A DNA stretch of 64,000 bases from Actinokineospora globicatena (GTDB lineage Bacteria > Actinomycetota > Actinomycetes > Mycobacteriales > Pseudonocardiaceae). The notes below the pieces were generated by a model. The model had not been told where the DNA came from and made no database searches. It was given only the letters and a program-made list of their open reading frames with translations. Shown piece after piece: positions 26,590 to 35,071 of this stretch (positions within the stretch are counted from its first letter, which is position 1; every line of letters starts with the position of its first letter). The translations under genes were made by a program, and so were the position numbers. The DNA is taken from the NCBI RefSeq assembly GCF_024171945.1, contig NZ_JAMTCR010000002.1, positions 2,418,001 to 2,482,000 of the forward strand. Direction: 5' to 3'.

Positions 26590-26624
26590 GGTGTCGGGCC
26601 GGGAAACTCCACCGACCCGACACC
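26590..26624 (+). terminator. Hairpin after the amide ligase gene
   Basis: Perfect 9-base arms (GGTGTCGGG and CCCGACACC) with a 17-base loop, 9 bases after the stop codon. No T tract; partial terminator or mRNA stabiliser. Confidence 0.45.
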
Positions 26625-26684
26625 GCCGACCTCCTAGGCTTCCACCGCGGTTGCCGGTACCAGCCCGATCCGAAGGGGGCCCGC

Positions 26685-27908
26685 ATGGCCACACCCGTCA
26701 CCACCACCGAGACCAGCCGGACCCGGCTGTGGACGTCGAACTTCGCGCTGTACTTCGTCGCGCGGATCGTCTCCATGCTGGGCGACATGATGATCCCGGT
26801 GTCGATGTCGGTCGCGGTGCTCGGCCTCGGCTACGGGGTCACCGGCGTCGGGCTCGCCCTCGGCGCCTGGATGGGCGCTTTCGCGCTGTTCGTCGTGTTC
26901 GGCGGGGTGTTCGCCGACCGGTTCCACCCGTTGCCGCAGATGATCGGCGCCGACGCGGTGCGCTGCGCGCTGCAGTCCGCGCTGGCGGTGTACCTGTGGC
27001 TGGGCCACCCGCCGCTGTGGTTCATCGTCCTGGCGTCCCTGCTCGGCGGGGTCGCGACCGCGATGTTCCAGCCGGGGTTGACCAGCATGGTGCCGCAGGT
27101 CGCGTCCGATCCGCACCAGGCCAATGGGGTTCTGCGGGTCAGCCAAGGCCTCGCGACCATGCTCGGCCCGGCGTTGGCCGGTGTGCTCGTCGCGAGTTTC
27201 TCGGTGGGCTGGGCGTTCGCGGTGGACGCGGCGACCTTCGCGATCAGCGGTATCTGCCTACTGCTGTTGAAGATCCCCCGCTTCGAGGTGGACCGCTCGG
27301 AGTCGACGCTGCAGAACCTGAAGTCGGGCTGGCAGGAGTTCCGGTCCCGGTCGTGGCTGTGGGCGGTCATCCTGATCTGGTGGGTCCTGGGGGTCACCGT
27401 CTGGGGGCCGATCCACCCGCTGGGCGCCGCGTCGATCATCGGTGAGCACGGCAAGGCGGTCTTCGGCTACGCCGAGGCGGCGTTCGGCGCGGGCAGCATC
27501 CTCGGTGGTCTCGTCGCCATCAAGCTGCGCCCGGCCAGGCCGTTGTTCGGCGGCGGGATCGCGATGTTCCTGTTCCCGCTCATGCCGCTGGGCGCCGCGC
27601 TCGTCCCGTCGGTGCCGCTGCTGTTGCTGCTGTACGCGATCAGCGGGATCGGCTGGGCGTTCTGGGGTGTGCAGTGGGCGACCACCGTGCAGACGCAGAT
27701 CCCGGAGGACAAGCTCAACCGGGTCGCCGCCTACGAGATCGCGGGCTCCATCCTCGCCGTGCCGCTCGGCCAGGTCCTCGCCGGACCGGCCAGCGCGCTG
27801 TTCGGCGTGCACCAACTGCTCTTCGTCGCCACGATCGCGGGCCTGGGGTGCGCCGTCGCACTCCTGGCGACCGCGCCCATCCGCCGGTTGCGGCGGGTGC
27901 CCGGATAG
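26685..27908 (+). CDS. Major facilitator superfamily exporter
   Basis: 407 residues, 10-12 transmembrane helices, no signal peptide. The N-terminal half has the MFS motif-A loop (FGGVFADRFHPLPQM). The family resembles MFS_3/enterobactin-exporter-like efflux proteins that accompany biosynthetic clusters (FYGYAEAAFGAGSILGG-like segment; NRVAAYEIAGSILAVPLGQ). It probably exports the cluster product and gives self-protection (inference). ATG 26685 follows a GAAGGGGG site. The sugar dehydrogenase gene follows after 22 bases. Confidence 0.88.
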   Translation: MATPVTTTETSRTRLWTSNFALYFVARIVSMLGDMMIPVSMSVAVLGLGYGVTGVGLALGAWMGAFALFVVFGGVFADRFHPLPQMIGADAVRCALQSALAVYLWLGHPPLWFIVLASLLGGVATAMFQPGLTSMVPQVASDPHQANGVLRVSQGLATMLGPALAGVLVASFSVGWAFAVDAATFAISGICLLLLKIPRFEVDRSESTLQNLKSGWQEFRSRSWLWAVILIWWVLGVTVWGPIHPLGAASIIGEHGKAVFGYAEAAFGAGSILGGLVAIKLRPARPLFGGGIAMFLFPLMPLGAALVPSVPLLLLLYAISGIGWAFWGVQWATTVQTQIPEDKLNRVAAYEIAGSILAVPLGQVLAGPASALFGVHQLLFVATIAGLGCAVALLATAPIRRLRRVPG

Positions 27909-27930
27909 GCCATCCGCAAGGGGGACAACG

Positions 27931-29220
27931 ATGCGCTACCGCATGACAGTGATCGGGACCGGCTACCTCGGCATCACGCACGCCGCGTGCATGGCCGCGC
28001 TCGGGTACGAGGTCCTCGGCCTGGACATCGACGTCGACAAGGTCCGCGGGCTCAACCAGGGGACACTGCCCATCTACGAGGAGGGCCTCGGTGACCTGCT
28101 GAAGGCGGGTCTGGAGTCGGGCAAGCTGCGGTTCACCACGTCGTACCAGGAGGCGGGGGAGTTCGGCGATGTCCACTTCCTGTGCCTGGGGACGCCGCAG
28201 CGGGCCGGTGGGTCCGCCGCTGACGTGTCGCAAGTGGACTCGGCGGTCGCCGCTCTGACGCCGTGGTTGACGCGGCCGAGCCTGGTGGTGGGCAAGTCGA
28301 CGGTGCCGGTGGGCACGGCGCGGCGGCTGGCCTCGGGTTTACCGTCGCATGTGGAGCTCGCGTGGAACCCGGAGTTCCTGCGCGAGGGCTTCGCGGTCGA
28401 GGACACGCTGCACCCCGACCGGATCGTGCTGGGGGTCGCGTCCGACTCGGCCGAACGGGTGCTGCGGGAGGTGTACGCGCCGCTGGGGGACGTGCCTACT
28501 GTGGTGACGGACTACGCGACTGCGGAGCTGGTCAAGGTGGCCGCAAACGCTTTCCTGGCCACGAAGATCTCCTACATCAACGCGATGGCGGAGGTGTGCG
28601 AGGTGGCCGGTGCGGACGTCGTCCAGCTCTCGGAGGCGCTGGGCTACGACACCCGCATCGGCCGCCGCTTCCTCGGCTCCGGCCTGGGCTTCGGCGGCGG
28701 CTGCCTCCCCAAGGACATCCGTGCGTTCGCCGCCCGCGCCGACGAACTGGGCGTACCGCTCACTTTCCTGCGCGAGGTCGACGCCATCAACACCCGACGC
28801 CGACACCGCGCCGTCGACCTGGCCCGCGAGCTGGTCGGTGGCTCATTCGCGGGCCGCACGGTGGGGGTGCTGGGGGCCGCCTTCAAGCCGAACTCGGACG
28901 ACATCCGTGACTCGCCCGCGCTGGACGTCGCCCTGGCGATCCACCGGGAGGGCGGGTCGGTCTCGGTGTACGACCCGGCCGCGCTGGACAACGCCCGGAA
29001 GGCGTACCCGGTCCTGGGGTACGCGCCCTCGGTGCTGGACGCGGTTCGGGGGGCGGACGTGGTGCTACTACTGACCGAGTGGCAGGAGTTCGTCGACCTC
29101 GACCCGGCCTCTCTCGGGGTGACCTCCTCCATTGTGGACGCCCGAAACGCCCTGAACCCCACCCACTGGCGAACCGCAGGCTGGACCTACCGAGCCCTCG
29201 GCCGCCCCGCCCTGGTCTGA
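27931..29220 (+). CDS. ugd: UDP-glucose 6-dehydrogenase
   Basis: 429 residues. It oxidises UDP-glucose to UDP-glucuronate with two NAD+. The Rossmann start (MTVIGTGYLGITHAACMAALGYEVLGLDID), the substrate loop (AWNPEFLREGFAVEDTLHPDRIV), and the catalytic Cys258 in GFGGGCLPKD are all present, as is the C-terminal GAAFKPNSDDIRDSPA motif. ATG 27931 follows AAGGGGGAC. As the last gene of the series it would supply an activated uronic acid for the glycosyltransferase-like partner (inference). Duty in cell-wall sugar supply is the alternative. Confidence 0.92.
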   Translation: MRYRMTVIGTGYLGITHAACMAALGYEVLGLDIDVDKVRGLNQGTLPIYEEGLGDLLKAGLESGKLRFTTSYQEAGEFGDVHFLCLGTPQRAGGSAADVSQVDSAVAALTPWLTRPSLVVGKSTVPVGTARRLASGLPSHVELAWNPEFLREGFAVEDTLHPDRIVLGVASDSAERVLREVYAPLGDVPTVVTDYATAELVKVAANAFLATKISYINAMAEVCEVAGADVVQLSEALGYDTRIGRRFLGSGLGFGGGCLPKDIRAFAARADELGVPLTFLREVDAINTRRRHRAVDLARELVGGSFAGRTVGVLGAAFKPNSDDIRDSPALDVALAIHREGGSVSVYDPAALDNARKAYPVLGYAPSVLDAVRGADVVLLLTEWQEFVDLDPASLGVTSSIVDARNALNPTHWRTAGWTYRALGRPALV

Positions 29221-29235
29221 CCCCCTCCGACACCC

Positions 29236-29269
29236 CTGGTTGGCGGTGTACTGGGAGGCCGTCAACCAG
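29236..29269 (+). terminator. Terminator closing the 22-29 kb operon
   Basis: 11-base stem (CTGGTTGGCGG with CCGTCAACCAG, one G-T pair) and a 12-base loop, 15 bases after the ugd stop. Confidence 0.6.
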
Positions 29270-29373
29270 AGGGCGGTGGGCGAAATCGGGTGAATCGGAC
29301 ACGATAGGAGTTCGTCGTGCGGTGGGGGCTGAGGGGGTTCATGCTGTCCCGGTGATCACAGCGAGGTGACTGG

Positions 29374-31074
29374 GTGGTGGTTGGCGTGCACCTTCTCGCG
29401 GATGCCGACTTGCGGTTGGACGCGGCTCCGATCGACTACGTGTTGCTGGGTGTGTACTTCGTCGTCGTGCTGGGGATCGGGGCGTTGGCGCGGCGGTCGG
29501 TGTCGAGCAGCCTCGACTTCTTCCTGTCCGGGCGGTCGTTGCCCGCGTGGGTGACCGGGTTGGCGTTCATCTCGGCGAACCTGGGCGCGGTGGAGATCTT
29601 CGGGATGACGGCGAACGGGGCCCAGTACGGGATCCCGACGATGCACTACTACTGGATCGGTGCCATCCCGGCGATGGTGTTCCTCGGTCTGGTGATGATG
29701 CCGTTCTACTACGGCTCGAAGGTGCGCAGCGTCCCCGAGTTCCTTCTGCGGCGCTTCGGGAAGTTCGCGCACCTGGTCAACGGGCTCAGCTTCGCCGCGG
29801 CCCAGGTGCTCATCGCGGGCGTGAACCTGTTCGCGCTGGCCACGGTGGTCAACCTGCTGCTCGGCTGGCCGTTGTGGCTCAGCGTGGTGGTCGCGGCGGT
29901 CATCGTGCTGGCGTACACCTCGCTCGGCGGGTTGAAGGCCGCTGTCTACAACGAGGTCATGCAGTTCTTCGTCATCGTGGCCATGTTGCTGCCGCTGACT
30001 TTCGTGGGACTGCACAAGGTCGGCGGCTGGGACGGGCTGGTCGCCAAGATCACCGCCGCCTCGCCCGACACCGCGTCCGAGCAGCTGAACTCGTGGCCGG
30101 GCATGAACCTCACCGGTATCGGCAACGCCACGTTGAGCGTGCTCGGCATCGTGTTCGGGCTCGGCTTCGTGCTCTCCTTCGGCTACTGGACGACGAACTT
30201 CGCCGAGGTGCAGCGGGCGATGTCGGCCAAGAGCATGTCGGCGGCCAGGCGCACCCCGCTGATCGGCGCGTACCCGAAGACGTTCATCGCGCTGATCATC
30301 ATCATCCCCGGCATGATCGCCGCGGTGCTGGTGCCGGAGCTGGCGGCGTTCAAGCAGGGCCAGGACACCGGGGTCACCTACAACAACGCGATCCTGCTGC
30401 TGATCCGCGACCTGCTGCCCAACGGCATGCTCGGCATCGCGATCACCGGTCTGCTGGCGGCGTTCATGGCGGGCATGGCGGCCAACGTCAGCTCGTTCAA
30501 CACCGTGTTCACCTACGACCTGTGGCAGGCCTACGTCCGCAAGGACAAGCCGGACGCCTACTACCTCAAGGTCGGCCGGGTGGTCACCGCGCTGGGCTGC
30601 CTGGTGGCGATCGGCACGGCGTTCATCGCCAGCAACTTCACCAACATCATGGACTACCTGCAGACCCTGTTCGGCTTCTTCAACGCGCCGCTGTTCGCGA
30701 CCTTCCTGCTCGGCATGTTCTGGAAGCGGATGACCCCGCTGGCCGGTGGTCTCGGCCTGATCGCGGGCACGGCGTCGGCGATCACCGTGGACGTGCTCAA
30801 CCGCAACGACGTGCTGAACCTCGCGGGCCAGGGCGCCAGTTTCGTCGCCGCCAGCGCCGCGTTCGTGGTCGACATCGTGGTCAGCGTGCTGGTGTCGTTG
30901 GCGACCAGGCCCAAGCCGGACTCCGAGCTGGTCGGCCTGGTGTGGTCGCTGACCCCGCGCGACCAGCTCCGCCACGACGACACCGGCGAGAACGCGGGCT
31001 GGTACCGCAAACCCGGGGTGCTCGCGGCCGGGGTGCTGGTCGTGACGGTGGCCCTCAACATCGTCTTCTGGTGA
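29374..31074 (+). CDS. Sodium:solute symporter (SSS/SLC5 family)
   Basis: 566 residues with about 13-14 transmembrane helices. SSS-type marks include the first helix plus RRSVSSSLDFFLSGRSLPAW, the YTSLGGLKAAVYNEVMQFF segment (the sodium-site helix typical of the family) and GLLAAFMAGMAANVSSFNTVF. Sugar or inositol uptake is common among close forms, but the substrate cannot be assigned. GTG 29374 has a GAGGTGA site; in-frame GTGs at 29377 and 29386 are alternatives. A small membrane protein follows after 10 bases, probably co-translated. Confidence 0.9.
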   Translation: MVVGVHLLADADLRLDAAPIDYVLLGVYFVVVLGIGALARRSVSSSLDFFLSGRSLPAWVTGLAFISANLGAVEIFGMTANGAQYGIPTMHYYWIGAIPAMVFLGLVMMPFYYGSKVRSVPEFLLRRFGKFAHLVNGLSFAAAQVLIAGVNLFALATVVNLLLGWPLWLSVVVAAVIVLAYTSLGGLKAAVYNEVMQFFVIVAMLLPLTFVGLHKVGGWDGLVAKITAASPDTASEQLNSWPGMNLTGIGNATLSVLGIVFGLGFVLSFGYWTTNFAEVQRAMSAKSMSAARRTPLIGAYPKTFIALIIIIPGMIAAVLVPELAAFKQGQDTGVTYNNAILLLIRDLLPNGMLGIAITGLLAAFMAGMAANVSSFNTVFTYDLWQAYVRKDKPDAYYLKVGRVVTALGCLVAIGTAFIASNFTNIMDYLQTLFGFFNAPLFATFLLGMFWKRMTPLAGGLGLIAGTASAITVDVLNRNDVLNLAGQGASFVAASAAFVVDIVVSVLVSLATRPKPDSELVGLVWSLTPRDQLRHDDTGENAGWYRKPGVLAAGVLVVTVALNIVFW

Positions 31075-31084
31075 GGAGCGGGAC

Positions 31085-31336
31085 ATGGCTGAGAAGCGGG
31101 CCGCGGGCCTGTTCGACCTGCGCAGCGTGCTGGCGCTGCTGTTCGCGGTGTACGGGTTCGTGCTGACCGTGCTGGGGATCGCGTTCACCACGCAGGAGGA
31201 CCTGGACAAGGCGGCCGGGACGAACGTGAACCTGTGGATGGGCATCGGGATGCTCGGCGTGGCGCTGCTGTTCGCACTCTGGGTGCGCGTCCGACCGCTG
31301 ACCGTGCCCGAGCCGGAGTCCGATCAGGACGCTTGA
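31085..31336 (+). CDS. Small two-helix membrane protein, symporter partner
   Basis: 83 residues with two transmembrane helices (VLALLFAVYGFVLTVLGIAF and LWMGIGMLGVALLFALWVRV) and an acidic C-terminus. It directly follows the SSS transporter with a GAGGAGCGGGAC ribosome site, an arrangement seen in many actinobacteria, and may be an accessory subunit (inference). No catalytic motif. Confidence 0.8.
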   Translation: MAEKRAAGLFDLRSVLALLFAVYGFVLTVLGIAFTTQEDLDKAAGTNVNLWMGIGMLGVALLFALWVRVRPLTVPEPESDQDA

Positions 31337-31381
31337 CCGGTTCCCCGCACGGTCCTGGCCGCCGGTGGTTACCGTTGGACC

Positions 31382-32359
31382 GTGCGGGGTTCCTTATCTC
31401 TGATCGTGGCCGGTGCGGCCCTGGTGCTCGTCGCGGGCTGCGGCACGTCGGTCGACCTGGCCAAGTCCACGTCGGCGCGCAGTACCGTGCCCGCGACCTC
31501 CGGCTTCAAGGCGCCGGTGCCCACCGGCACGCTCGACCCGGAGGAACTGCGCCGGATCAATCCGTGCGCGCTCATGGACGACGCCGCGCTCAAGCCGCTC
31601 GGCCAGCCCGCGCAGAGCAGGCTGCGGGACTACTCGCAGTGCTCGAACTACATGAAGGACAAGAACGGCGACGAGCTCAACCTCACGCTGAGCATCGGTG
31701 ACCTCACCATCGGTCAACCCGACGCGGGCGCCGAGATCGCCGGACTGCCCTACGTCGAGTCCGAATTGGACGACAAGACCGCGTGCTTCCTCACCGCGAT
31801 CACCGACACCAACCCGAACCGCGGCATCACGGTGCAGGCCGGGCGCCGGAACAAGGGTGACCTGTGCACACCGGGGCGCGCGTTGCTGGAGTCCGCGCTG
31901 GCCCGCATCCGCAAGGACGCGCCGAAGCTCGAACTGGCGAAGAACACGCTGGTCGACCTGGAACCGTGCACCCTTGTCTCGGACACCGTCGTCGCCACCC
32001 TCGTCGGCGAGAAGTCCCGCAAACGCCCCTCCGGCGCGCACGCGTGCGCCTGGAACGGCGACGGTGTGTCGTTCATGCTCACCTTCCGCATCGGTGCGCG
32101 CCCGGACACCGTCGCCGAAGCCGCAGGCACCACCCCGGTCAACCTCGGCGACGGCGTCACCGCCCAGCAAAAACCCGACGACGACGGCTCCCGCTGCCGC
32201 ATCGACTGGTCCCACGCGACCTTCCCGGAGGACGAGGAACGCGCCGAGGTCATCGCCCTGGACTACAGCCGGTACTCGGGCAAGGTGGCAGGGGAGGACC
32301 CCTGCGCCAAGCTCCAGACCGTCGCCAAGGCCCTCATCCCCCGCCTCCCCAAGCGCTAA
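31382..32359 (+). CDS. DUF3558-like lipoprotein
   Basis: 325 residues. A lipoprotein signal peptide ends at LVLVAGC (lipidated Cys about residue 20), then a Thr/Ser-rich linker. Two similar halves follow, each opening with a Pro-Cys motif and an internal Cys (RINPCALMDDAALKPLG ... DYSQCSNYM; LEPCTLVSDTVVATLVG ... GAHACAWNG), the DUF3558 pattern. It is surface-anchored and of unknown function. GTG start. No obvious functional tie to the symporter pair upstream. Confidence 0.8.
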   Translation: MRGSLSLIVAGAALVLVAGCGTSVDLAKSTSARSTVPATSGFKAPVPTGTLDPEELRRINPCALMDDAALKPLGQPAQSRLRDYSQCSNYMKDKNGDELNLTLSIGDLTIGQPDAGAEIAGLPYVESELDDKTACFLTAITDTNPNRGITVQAGRRNKGDLCTPGRALLESALARIRKDAPKLELAKNTLVDLEPCTLVSDTVVATLVGEKSRKRPSGAHACAWNGDGVSFMLTFRIGARPDTVAEAAGTTPVNLGDGVTAQQKPDDDGSRCRIDWSHATFPEDEERAEVIALDYSRYSGKVAGEDPCAKLQTVAKALIPRLPKR

Positions 32360-32839
32360 GCCTGGTTGTTGCTGCCCGCCCGGCGCCGGTCATTGCCGCC
32401 TGCCGGTTCTCGCCGCGTGTCCCCGGTGGTGGTTCTCGCTGCTCGGCCCACGACACTGGCGCACGCCCGGCTCCCTAGCAGCCGCAGTTATCCACAACCC
32501 CTTAAGCCATCCACAGCTCCTCGCCGCCCCTCTTGACAAGTGCCCGTTTTCGCTAGGCTCGAACGTGGGACCTCAGACCCCGGGAGGGAGGGCCCCACCA
32601 CGCGAGTTGATCTTGGTCGGCGGGCGCCGTGAGCGAGCGAGGGGGCTGGCCCGGGGCGGTCGGTGACGGGTGACCTGCATCACGACTGCCGTGGTGGCGG
32701 GGGGCCTGGGGCGGCGTGAGCGGGTGGGGCGGAACCGGTTCAGTGGTGTAGTTCACGGTGTGGCGGGATTGGGGCGTGGCATCATCGGGCCAGATGTTAC
32801 CGGCAGGTAGCAACGCGGGACGCGAGCGCGGAGGTCGGT
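32360..32839 (+). promoter_or_regulatory. 480-base intergenic region with DnaA box and promoter-like site
   Basis: No ORF with coding character. Contents: a perfect DnaA box TTATCCACA (32488-32496) and a weaker CATCCACAG about 20 bases on; a TTGACA box (32533-32538) and TAGGCT (32554-32559) spaced 15 bases, resembling an actinobacterial promoter; then a hairpin-forming stretch (GTGGGACC ... GGGCCCCAC, about 32565-32598). If transcribed from here the next gene would have a leader of about 270 bases, or a small RNA may be made. No known RNA family was recognised. Confidence 0.4.
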
Positions 32840-34621
32840 GTGGCGCGGGAGATCGCAGTCGTCGGCGTGGTGGGGTTGGGCACGATGGGGGCCGGGATCG
32901 CCGAGGTGGTGGCGCGCAGCGGGATTCGGGTGGTGGCGGTGGACCTCGACGCCGCGGGGGTGGAGCGGGGGAGGGGGCATGTCGAGCACTCCACGGCGCG
33001 GGCGGTCGCCAAGGGGAAGCTTGACGACGACGCTCGGCAGGGCTTGCTGGACCTCGTCAGCTATGGAACCGACCTGGCCGACCTCGCCGACGCCGACCTG
33101 GTGATCGAGGCCGTGCCGGAGTCGTTGGGGCTCAAGGCGCGCGTGTTCGCGGAGTTGGACCGGGTCGTGGCGCCGGACGTGGTGCTGGCGTCGAACACCT
33201 CGGCGCTGTCGATCACCCAGATCAGTGTCCACACGGGACGCCCGGGGAAGGTCGTCGGGCTGCACTTCTTCAACCCGGCGCCGGTGCAGCGGCTGACCGA
33301 GGTCGTGCGCACCGTGGTCACCGAGCCGGACGTGGTCGCCGACGTGGTCGCGTTCACCCGGCGGCTGGGCAAGGAACCGGTGGTCATCGGCGACCGCGCC
33401 GGGTTCATCGCCAACGCGCTGCTGTTCGGCTACCTCAACCACGCCGTGGCGATGTACGAGTCGCGCTACGCCACCCGCGAGGACCTGGACGCCGCCATGC
33501 GCTTCGGCTGCGGCTATCCCATGGGACCGTTGGCGCTACTGGATCTCATCGGGCTCGACACCGCGTACGAGATCCTGGAGACGATGTACGCGCAGTCGCG
33601 CAACCGGTTGCACGCCCCGACGCCGATCCTCAAGCAGATGATCACCGCCGGTCTCCTGGGTCGCAAGAGCGGGCGCGGTTTCTACACCTACGACGGTCCG
33701 GACTCGCCCACAGTTGTCCCCGACGGCCAGACCCCCGCGGCCTCGTCCGACGACACGACCGGCGTTCGGGACGTGCGCCTGGTCGGGGTCGTCGGCACCG
33801 GCACCATGGCGACCGGGATCGTGGAAGTGTTCGCCCGCAAGGGTTTCTCCGTTGTTCTCCGCGCGAGGTCGGCCGAGAAGGCGGAGGCGGCAATCGGCAA
33901 AGTTCGCAAGTCGCTGGATCGTCAAGTCGCCAAGGGTAGACTGTCCGAAGAGGACCGAGACGCTGTGTTGGCGCGCGTCAGCCCTGTGGTCGACTTCGCC
34001 GAATTGTCCACTTGCGACTTGGTGATCGAAGCGGTGGCCGAGGAGCTTTCGGTCAAGCAAGCCGTTTTCCGGGCGTTGGACGAGGCGGTCAAGCCCGGCG
34101 CGATCCTGGCGACCACGACGTCGTCGCTGCCGGTCATCGAGTGCGCGGCCGCGACCAGCCGCCCGCAGGATGTCATCGGGCTGCACTTCTTCAACCCGGC
34201 GCCGGTGATGAAGCTGGTGGAGGTCGTCGAGACGATCTCCACGGGCGCCGACGTCGTGGCCACCGCCAGGGCGCTGTGCCTGCGCGTGGGCAAGCACCCG
34301 GTGCACTGCGGCGACCGGGCCGGGTTCATCGTCAACGCCCTGCTGTTCCCGTACCTCAACGACGCGGTGCGGATGCTGGAGGCGCACTACGCCGACGCCG
34401 ACGACATCGACACCGCGATGAAGGTCGGCTGCGGGCTGCCGATGGGGCCGTTCGAGCTGCTCGACGTGGTCGGCCTGGACGTGTCGCTGGCCATCGAGCG
34501 GACCCTCTACAACGAGTTCCACGAGTCCGGCTACGCGCCCGCTCCGCTGCTGGAGCACCTGGTGACCGCCGGTCGGCTCGGCCGCAAAACCGGGAAGGGT
34601 TTCCGCGACTACAGCCGGTGA
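32840..34621 (+). CDS. 3-hydroxyacyl-CoA dehydrogenase, tandem two-copy fusion
   Basis: 593 residues made of two complete dehydrogenase units (about 1-290 and 310-593), each with NAD fold (VGLGTMGAGIAE; VGTGTMATGIVE), LVIEAV strand, LHFFNPAP with catalytic His, GDRAGFI and the C-terminal GCGxPMGP helix domain. It oxidises (S)-3-hydroxyacyl-CoA, probably 3-hydroxybutyryl-CoA. The second copy reads ATTTSSLPV where the first has ASNTSALSI; both keep the His-Glu region. Internal fusion of two full units is known in some actinobacteria. GTG start with GGAGG site. Followed by the FmdB gene after 13 bases. Confidence 0.92.
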   Translation: MAREIAVVGVVGLGTMGAGIAEVVARSGIRVVAVDLDAAGVERGRGHVEHSTARAVAKGKLDDDARQGLLDLVSYGTDLADLADADLVIEAVPESLGLKARVFAELDRVVAPDVVLASNTSALSITQISVHTGRPGKVVGLHFFNPAPVQRLTEVVRTVVTEPDVVADVVAFTRRLGKEPVVIGDRAGFIANALLFGYLNHAVAMYESRYATREDLDAAMRFGCGYPMGPLALLDLIGLDTAYEILETMYAQSRNRLHAPTPILKQMITAGLLGRKSGRGFYTYDGPDSPTVVPDGQTPAASSDDTTGVRDVRLVGVVGTGTMATGIVEVFARKGFSVVLRARSAEKAEAAIGKVRKSLDRQVAKGRLSEEDRDAVLARVSPVVDFAELSTCDLVIEAVAEELSVKQAVFRALDEAVKPGAILATTTSSLPVIECAAATSRPQDVIGLHFFNPAPVMKLVEVVETISTGADVVATARALCLRVGKHPVHCGDRAGFIVNALLFPYLNDAVRMLEAHYADADDIDTAMKVGCGLPMGPFELLDVVGLDVSLAIERTLYNEFHESGYAPAPLLEHLVTAGRLGRKTGKGFRDYSR

Positions 34622-34634
34622 GGATAATGGCGCC

Positions 34635-34841
34635 GTGCCCACCTACGAGTTCCGCTGCCGCGAGTGCGGCGCCACCTACGACGTCAACCGCCCCATGATC
34701 GCCGCCAACGACCCGGCCCCCTGCCCCGACGGCCACGCCGACACCGTCAAGCTGCTCACCATGGCGGGCCTGTCGGGCCGTTCCGGCGCGGGCGCACCCC
34801 CTGCGGGCGGCGGCTGCTGCGGCGGGGGTTGCTGCAGCTAG
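34635..34841 (+). CDS. FmdB-type zinc-ribbon protein
   Basis: 68 residues. PTYEFRCRECGATYDV is the FmdB/CxxC zinc-ribbon start, and the second metal pair is incomplete (PCPDGHADTVK). A Gly/Cys-rich tail (GGGCCGGGCCS) may add metal ligands. These small proteins often act as regulators or assembly factors, but no function is established here. GTG start. The following 34842-34969 shows no feature. Confidence 0.85.
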   Translation: MPTYEFRCRECGATYDVNRPMIAANDPAPCPDGHADTVKLLTMAGLSGRSGAGAPPAGGGCCGGGCCS

Positions 34842-34969
34842 CGCGCTGGCGTGTGTGGCCGGGGTGCGCGCCGTGAGTGCCTGTCGGGTTGGTAGGTGAG
34901 TACCGGCCGTCGCGGCTCCCGACCGCGGCGCTGGTTCTGCTAAATGGGACTCGCCTACCCGCGCCAATT

Positions 34970-34996
34970 ATGTGACAGCGGCTCACATTGTTGACG
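34970..34996 (+). promoter_or_regulatory. CRP-like inverted repeat and -35 box before the DUF262 gene
   Basis: ATGTGA (34970-34975) and TCACAT (34983-34988) form a perfect inverted repeat with a 7-base spacer, like a CRP/FNR-type site but one base longer than the usual 6. TTGACG (34991-34996) follows at once and may be a -35 box, about 75 bases before the ATG. The binding protein is not identified. Confidence 0.4.
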
Positions 34997-35071
34997 CGGG
35001 TGTGGGAGAAACCTTTGCGCCCACCGCGCGATACAGCCCTCGACAGCACAGCGAAACGGGGTTGGTCCACC

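Noticed and set aside
24754-26694. 646-residue minus-strand ORF
   Set aside because: It is the mirror frame of the AsnB-like gene; the product is low-complexity Arg/Gly/Val sequence with no family pattern.
29356-31245. 629-residue minus-strand ORF
   Set aside because: Antisense to the symporter gene; His/Asp/Arg-rich translation typical of a high-GC shadow frame.
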